Assembly: GCF_026000435.1 (NCBI RefSeq)
Contig: NZ_AP026763.1
Location: 2,046,001 to 2,110,000 of the forward strand
DNA from: Vibrio sp. STUT-A11
GTDB lineage: Bacteria; Pseudomonadota; Gammaproteobacteria; Enterobacterales; Vibrionaceae
DNA: 64,000 nt
Direction: 5' to 3'
Part shown: one piece after another, positions 60,050-64,000 of the stretch
Layout of the letters: the number at the start of each line of letters is the position of its first letter
Position numbering within the stretch: position 1 is the first letter of the stretch
Made by a program: the position numbers and the translations under genes
The notes under the pieces: generated by a model
The model's input: the letters and a program-made list of their open reading frames with translations, nothing else
What the model was told of the DNA's origin: nothing
The model's database searches: none

Positions 60050-61477
60050 TTACAGCTTCTTCGAGAAGATAGCTGCCAAACCGATAATCACGATACCAAG
60101 TACCATGATTTCACCTTTACCACTGTCAAATCCTGATTTGATGCCCATGAAAGCAACAATGGCAATCGCGACCGGAATAACGTACTTCACTAGGTTGTAC
60201 CAAAGCCCAAATAGTGGGAAAGCCACTTTGCCGTCATTGGTGATCTCTTTTTCAAGCTCATCACGATTGAGTCGCCAGCCTGCAAAGATACACAGTAACA
60301 TACCACCAACAGCCATAAAGATTTTATCAGTCAGTAGGTCGAAGATATCAAATGCGCCAGTACCAAACAGTGTTGGTCCCATGCCACCCAGTGACAAAGA
60401 AGCGAATACACACAATATTGCCATTACTGAGCTTGCTGAAAGCACTGCTTTTGAACGCTTCATACCTTTTTCATCGATTAGGTAAGAAACCACAACTTCA
60501 AGCAGTGAAACCGACGACGTTAATGCAGCCGCAGTCAAACCAACAAAGAACATGATCGCAAACAGGAAGCCGATTAGACCGCCCATTTCAGCAAACAGTT
60601 GTGGAACAACAACAAATACCAGACCAGGACCTGCTGCTGGCTCAATGCCGAAAGCAAACATCGCCGGGAACATTGCAATACCCGCAAGAATTGCGACGCC
60701 CGTATCCATGGCAGTAATCATGCCTGTAGTTTGCACCACGTTTTCTTTCTTCTTCAGGTAAGAGCCATAAGTAATCATACAGCCCATACCCAAACTTAGT
60801 GAGAAGAACGCCTGACCAAGCGCAGCAAGTACAACACTGCTGTTGACTTCAGAGAAGTCTGGCATGAACAAGAACTCAACCCCTGCCATTGCGCCTGGTA
60901 ACATCAGACCTTTTATTGATACGACAATCAAAATAAGGAATAGAAGCGGCATCAAAACCTTACCCGCCTTCTCGATACCACCAGAAATACCTTTCATAAC
61001 AATGAAAATATTCATGAACAGGTAAACCGCCATCCATATCAGAGGCTGAAAAGGATCAGAAATGAAACCACCGAAGCTGTCACCGATAGTTTCAGGTGTA
61101 CTCAACAGGCCCCCGCCCACTTTAAAGATGTACGCCAGAGCCCAACCGCCCACGACAGGGTAGAAACCCATGATCAGCAGACCACTCAGCACCCCCATCA
61201 CGCCAGTAAACGTCCAGCGTCGATCGGTTGATTTAAATGCACCAACCGCAGATCGACCAGTTTTACGACCAACCGCGAACTCGGTCAGCATTACGCTAAA
61301 ACCAATAAAAATGACAAAGATAAGGTAAATAGCGACAAATGCGCCACCGCCACCTTCTCCTGCCGTGTAAGGGAATTTCCATATATTACCTAAGCCAACA
61401 GCGGAACCCGCTGCGGCCATAACGAAGCCTAATTTAGACCCCCACGTATCACGTGGTGCTGTATTAGTTGTAGCCAC
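60050..61477 (-). CDS. Neurotransmitter:sodium symporter (NSS) family transporter
   Basis: A 475-residue sodium-coupled transporter with 12 helices (LeuT fold). The N-terminal WGSKLGFVMAAAGSAVGLGN is the first helix that binds Na+ and substrate, and NIWKFPY follows, both typical of NSS proteins. Substrates in this family are amino acids or related compounds; I cannot specify which. It is monocistronic and divergent from the cardiolipin synthase gene across a 366-nt region. Confidence 0.92.
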   Translation of the reverse strand: MATTNTAPRDTWGSKLGFVMAAAGSAVGLGNIWKFPYTAGEGGGGAFVAIYLIFVIFIGFSVMLTEFAVGRKTGRSAVGAFKSTDRRWTFTGVMGVLSGLLIMGFYPVVGGWALAYIFKVGGGLLSTPETIGDSFGGFISDPFQPLIWMAVYLFMNIFIVMKGISGGIEKAGKVLMPLLFLILIVVSIKGLMLPGAMAGVEFLFMPDFSEVNSSVVLAALGQAFFSLSLGMGCMITYGSYLKKKENVVQTTGMITAMDTGVAILAGIAMFPAMFAFGIEPAAGPGLVFVVVPQLFAEMGGLIGFLFAIMFFVGLTAAALTSSVSLLEVVVSYLIDEKGMKRSKAVLSASSVMAILCVFASLSLGGMGPTLFGTGAFDIFDLLTDKIFMAVGGMLLCIFAGWRLNRDELEKEITNDGKVAFPLFGLWYNLVKYVIPVAIAIVAFMGIKSGFDSGKGEIMVLGIVIIGLAAIFSKKL

Positions 61478-61843
61478 GTTTTTTCTCCAAAATTAAATGT
61501 GTTGTGTTTGCATAGAGATAGGCGTCGAAAATGTGTGTTTATATTAAGTTATACACTTATAAAATTATTGTTAGACGCACTATCCATCAGTAAACCAGTT
61601 CCCCGTTAAAATTAAAAGTCTCAACAAGTATATTTATCGCGCAATTGCTGCATCACGCATGTTATATGCTGTTTTTTTATCCATCGATTAAAGATTAACC
61701 TTGTAACTTAAGCAGGAATAACAGATTCCCCTGTTATGAACTCAATCCCTCATATAAAATCACTTTAATTCTTAATAAAAAGCGGTTTCCCCAACACACT
61801 TTTATGCCTAATATCCTTAATGGGCGTAATAATTTGAGCGTAT
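61478..61843. promoter_or_regulatory. Divergent region between the NSS transporter and cls
   Basis: 366 nt without a gene, AT-rich. A perfect inverted repeat ATAACAG / CTGTTAT with a 6-nt spacer at 61718-61737 could be an operator for cls or for the transporter. Nothing else I can name. Confidence 0.4.
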
Positions 61844-63298
61844 ATGGATAAGTTTTATCATTTTCTTACTCTTGCTGGCATTGGGCTATATTGGTTGCTC
61901 GTCGCTGGTGTCACCATCCGTGTGGTGTTAAAACGACGCGCCGTGAGTGTTTCGTTAGCCTGGTTAATGATCATTTATATTCTTCCGGTTCTTGGTGTCG
62001 CCTGTTATTTCCTTTTCGGCGAACTGAACTTGGGCAGAAAACGAGCTGAACGGGCAAAAGTGATGTTCGCCCCTTTTGCCGAGTGGTTCAGCCAGCTCAA
62101 TGATTGTCACGCGCACATGCCAGAAACCATGGGACGTCATATCTATCGCATTGATGAACTGTGTAATAACCGTCTCGGGCTACCAGCACTCAGCGGTAAC
62201 ACACTCTCATTGCAGCAGGCCCCCGAGCAAATTTTGCATTCGATCATAGAAGATATCGAAAACGCCCAAACCAGTATTCGGATGGTGTTCTACATTTGGC
62301 ACCCTGGAGGTTTGGCAGATTCCGTCGCCTCCGCGCTTATTCGCGCTTCCAAGCGAGGTGTAGACGTAAAACTCTTGCTTGATTCAGCGGGCAGTCCAAG
62401 ATTTTTCAGAAGCCCTTGGTACCGGATGATGAAGGATGCGGGCATAGAAGTGATACAAGCATTGGAAGTAAAGATGTGGCGTATATTCTTGCGTCGTTTA
62501 GATCTGCGCCAACACAGAAAAATCATTGTTATTGATGATGAGATCGCCTACACCGGCTCAATGAACCTCGTCGATCCGGCTTACTTTAAACAAAGTAGTG
62601 GTGTCGGCCATTGGATTGACATTATGGTTCGGATTACTGGCCCAACGGTTAATGTGTTGAGCGCGATTCACTGCTGGGACTGGGAAGTCGAAACTGGCGA
62701 GCGTCAACTTCCGAAGCGACCGGTATGCAAAATCGATAGCTATCAGTACCAGCACCCGATACAAGTGGTACCGTCAGGTCCGGGCATGCCCGAATACCTC
62801 ATTTATCAGGTTCTAACGTTAGCCATTAATCAAGCCAATCGTTCAGTGAGAATTACCACTCCATATTTTGTTCCGAATACGGATTTACTGGAAACACTGA
62901 AAATGACCGCGCAGCGAGGTATCGAAGTTGAACTTATCATTCCTCATAAAAATGACTCGGTCATGGTTCAATGGGCTTCTCGTGCCTTTTACAGTGAACT
63001 CCTCACGGCAGGTGTGAAGATTTATGAGTTTTATGGTGGCCTGCTGCATACAAAGTCCGTGGTTATTGATGAGCAGTTTTGTTTAGTCGGCACCGTAAAT
63101 ATGGACATGCGCAGCTTGTGGCTGAATTTTGAGGTCACGTTGGCCGTAGATGATGAAGACTTCACCAAAGAGATGTCATCTCTGCAAGACAGTTACATCA
63201 AACAGTCCTATCCAGTTGAAAAAAAGGTTTGGGATAAGCGGAGTCTGTTCTCGCGATTCTTAGAACGCGTGTTCTATCTTTTTAACCCTCTTCTGTAA
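61844..63298 (+). CDS. cls: Cardiolipin synthase
   Basis: Membrane phospholipase D-superfamily enzyme making cardiolipin from two phosphatidylglycerols. It is 484 residues, near E. coli ClsA (486). Two N-terminal helices (~5-60) are followed by two HKD motifs: HRKIIVIDDEIAYTGSMN (His ~225) and HTKSVVIDEQFCLVGTVNMD (His ~404). The ATG at 61844 has a weak ribosome site. It is followed by a terminator before metC. It diverges from the NSS transporter. Confidence 0.95.
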   Translation: MDKFYHFLTLAGIGLYWLLVAGVTIRVVLKRRAVSVSLAWLMIIYILPVLGVACYFLFGELNLGRKRAERAKVMFAPFAEWFSQLNDCHAHMPETMGRHIYRIDELCNNRLGLPALSGNTLSLQQAPEQILHSIIEDIENAQTSIRMVFYIWHPGGLADSVASALIRASKRGVDVKLLLDSAGSPRFFRSPWYRMMKDAGIEVIQALEVKMWRIFLRRLDLRQHRKIIVIDDEIAYTGSMNLVDPAYFKQSSGVGHWIDIMVRITGPTVNVLSAIHCWDWEVETGERQLPKRPVCKIDSYQYQHPIQVVPSGPGMPEYLIYQVLTLAINQANRSVRITTPYFVPNTDLLETLKMTAQRGIEVELIIPHKNDSVMVQWASRAFYSELLTAGVKIYEFYGGLLHTKSVVIDEQFCLVGTVNMDMRSLWLNFEVTLAVDDEDFTKEMSSLQDSYIKQSYPVEKKVWDKRSLFSRFLERVFYLFNPLL

Positions 63299-63320
63299 TG
63301 CTCTCTGACAATTAAAACGC

Positions 63321-63357
63321 CAATCCCGCACTAAACTCATTGGCGCGGGATTGTTTT
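63321..63357 (+). terminator. Terminator after cls
   Basis: CAATCCCGC / GCGGGATTG perfect 9-bp stem with a 15-nt loop, followed by TTTT; 23 nt after the stop. Confidence 0.9.
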
Positions 63358-63536
63358 ATCGGGCTGCTGTAAACCCCAGAATAATTGAGATACCTCTAAC
63401 TAGACTCACTAGGTATTCCCTTAGGCTATTAGGTGTTCCAAGTGGTTATGGCGTGATAATAGAGTTTTCCCTTGCAAACAACCCGTAGTCCATGTTTTAA
63501 ATACTCAAAATCGTTTTATTTAAACAGGGAATTGAT

Positions 63537-64000
63537 ATGTCAGAGGGTAAAAAGACCAAACTGATTACCGCAGGCCGCGATAAAAAGTGGACAAATGGTG
63601 TCGTTAACCCACCCGTTCAACGCGCTTCAACCATCGTATTTGACAGTGTTGCTGAGAAAAACCAATCAACCATCAACCGCGCAAACAAAACGCTGTTTTA
63701 TGGACGCCGTGGTACCAACACGCACTTTGCTTTTCAGGATGCCATGGTTGAAATTGAAGGCGGTGCGGGATGTGCTCTCTACCCTTGTGGCACCGCTGCG
63801 ATTTCTAACACTATCCTGTCTTTTGTAGAGACTGGCGACCACATTCTCATGGTTGACACGTGTTACGAGCCGACACGTGATTTCTGTAACGTCATCATGA
63901 AAAAAATGGGGATAGAGACAACCTACTATGATCCAATGATCGGCGAGAACATTCGTGATTTAATTCAACCGAATACCAAAGTACTTTTCCTCGAATCTCC
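63537..64000 (+). CDS. metC: Cystathionine beta-lyase, N-terminal part
   Basis: PLP enzyme that cleaves cystathionine to homocysteine, ammonia and pyruvate in methionine synthesis. The first 154 residues are in the window and the gene runs off the right edge. The N-terminus MSEGKKTKLITAGRDKKWTN, the YGRRGTNTHFAFQDAM stretch that supplies the arginine that holds the PLP phosphate, and CGTAAISNTI are clear. The PLP lysine is beyond the edge. AGGGAAT precedes the ATG. I looked for MetJ boxes upstream and found none convincing. Confidence 0.93.
   Translation, partial: MSEGKKTKLITAGRDKKWTNGVVNPPVQRASTIVFDSVAEKNQSTINRANKTLFYGRRGTNTHFAFQDAMVEIEGGAGCALYPCGTAAISNTILSFVETGDHILMVDTCYEPTRDFCNVIMKKMGIETTYYDPMIGENIRDLIQPNTKVLFLES

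Noticed and set aside
63385..63440. Possible MetJ boxes or palindrome upstream of metC (AGATACCT, AGACTCAC, AGGTAT)
   Set aside because: No 8-bp AGACGTCT-like unit matches at more than about five positions, and there is no tandem array.

Overview
The window is a chromosomal segment of a Vibrio, most likely of the Harveyi-clade type. The pointers are tfoX, PLP-dependent panP in place of panD, norR-hcp-hcr, FabV-type enoyl reductase, a NutA-like nucleotidase, and E. coli-like gene pairs (trxB-cydDC, grxA-ybjL, bcr/rsuA/radD, ynjBCD-ynjF). I see no rRNA or tRNA gene, CRISPR array, prophage, integrase or intact insertion sequence. It reads as core genome with many short intergenic palindromic repeats and clear intrinsic terminators. 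Species is not resolved, and all assignments rest on reading the translations without any database search.

Layout. 1-4.1 kb: end of trxB, then cydD-cydC (thiol exporter needed for cytochrome bd). 4.1-8.2 kb (minus): dsdA, serC and a YdgA/DUF945 exported protein. 8.3-10.8 kb: an unusual histidine kinase (degenerate receiver + cyclic-nucleotide-binding-like domain + kinase) overlapping a stand-alone response regulator, then a small outer-membrane protein and a 177-bp palindromic repeat. 11.9-15.5 kb: competence regulator tfoX with a long leader and a strong CRP-like site, an HDOD protein, the lysine exporter lysO and a secreted protein of unknown role. 15.8-20 kb: panP, hexR and an iron-type alcohol dehydrogenase. 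20.2-22.4 kb: grxA and ybjL. 22.4-26.8 kb (minus): a lipid block of psrA-like tetR, fadE and fabV.

27-34.6 kb: a candidate small RNA, nhaA, an ABC exporter (ATPase, large FtsX-type permease, lipocalin-like secreted protein) and a MATE pump. 34.7-41.1 kb: an SDR/DUF2867 protein, bcr coupled to a DUF2913 gene, rsuA and radD. 41.3-43.7 kb: a PepSY protein with an OmpR/EnvZ-type pair resembling CarRS (VprAB). 44-48.1 kb: rplY with a structured leader, a lipoprotein 5'-nucleotidase, a DUF1289 protein and an HslJ/META lipoprotein. 48.5-52.6 kb: an ABC importer (ynjB-ynjC-ynjD) translationally coupled to the CDP-alcohol phosphatidyltransferase ynjF. 52.7-57.9 kb: a SlyB-like lipoprotein, norR, hcp and hcr, with a sigma-54 promoter and a paired NorR-type enhancer in front of hcp. 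58.2-64 kb: an RlmI-like methyltransferase, an RluA-family pseudouridine synthase, an NSS transporter, cardiolipin synthase and the start of metC.

The best-supported regulatory circuits are NorR with sigma-54 acting on hcp-hcr (nitric-oxide defence), a PsrA-like repressor with an operator beside its own start and fadE downstream (fatty-acid breakdown), and CRP acting on tfoX (competence). The least explained elements are the kinase/regulator pair at 8.3 kb, the candidate sRNA at 27.1 kb, the ynjBCD-F unit and the lipocalin-ABC exporter.
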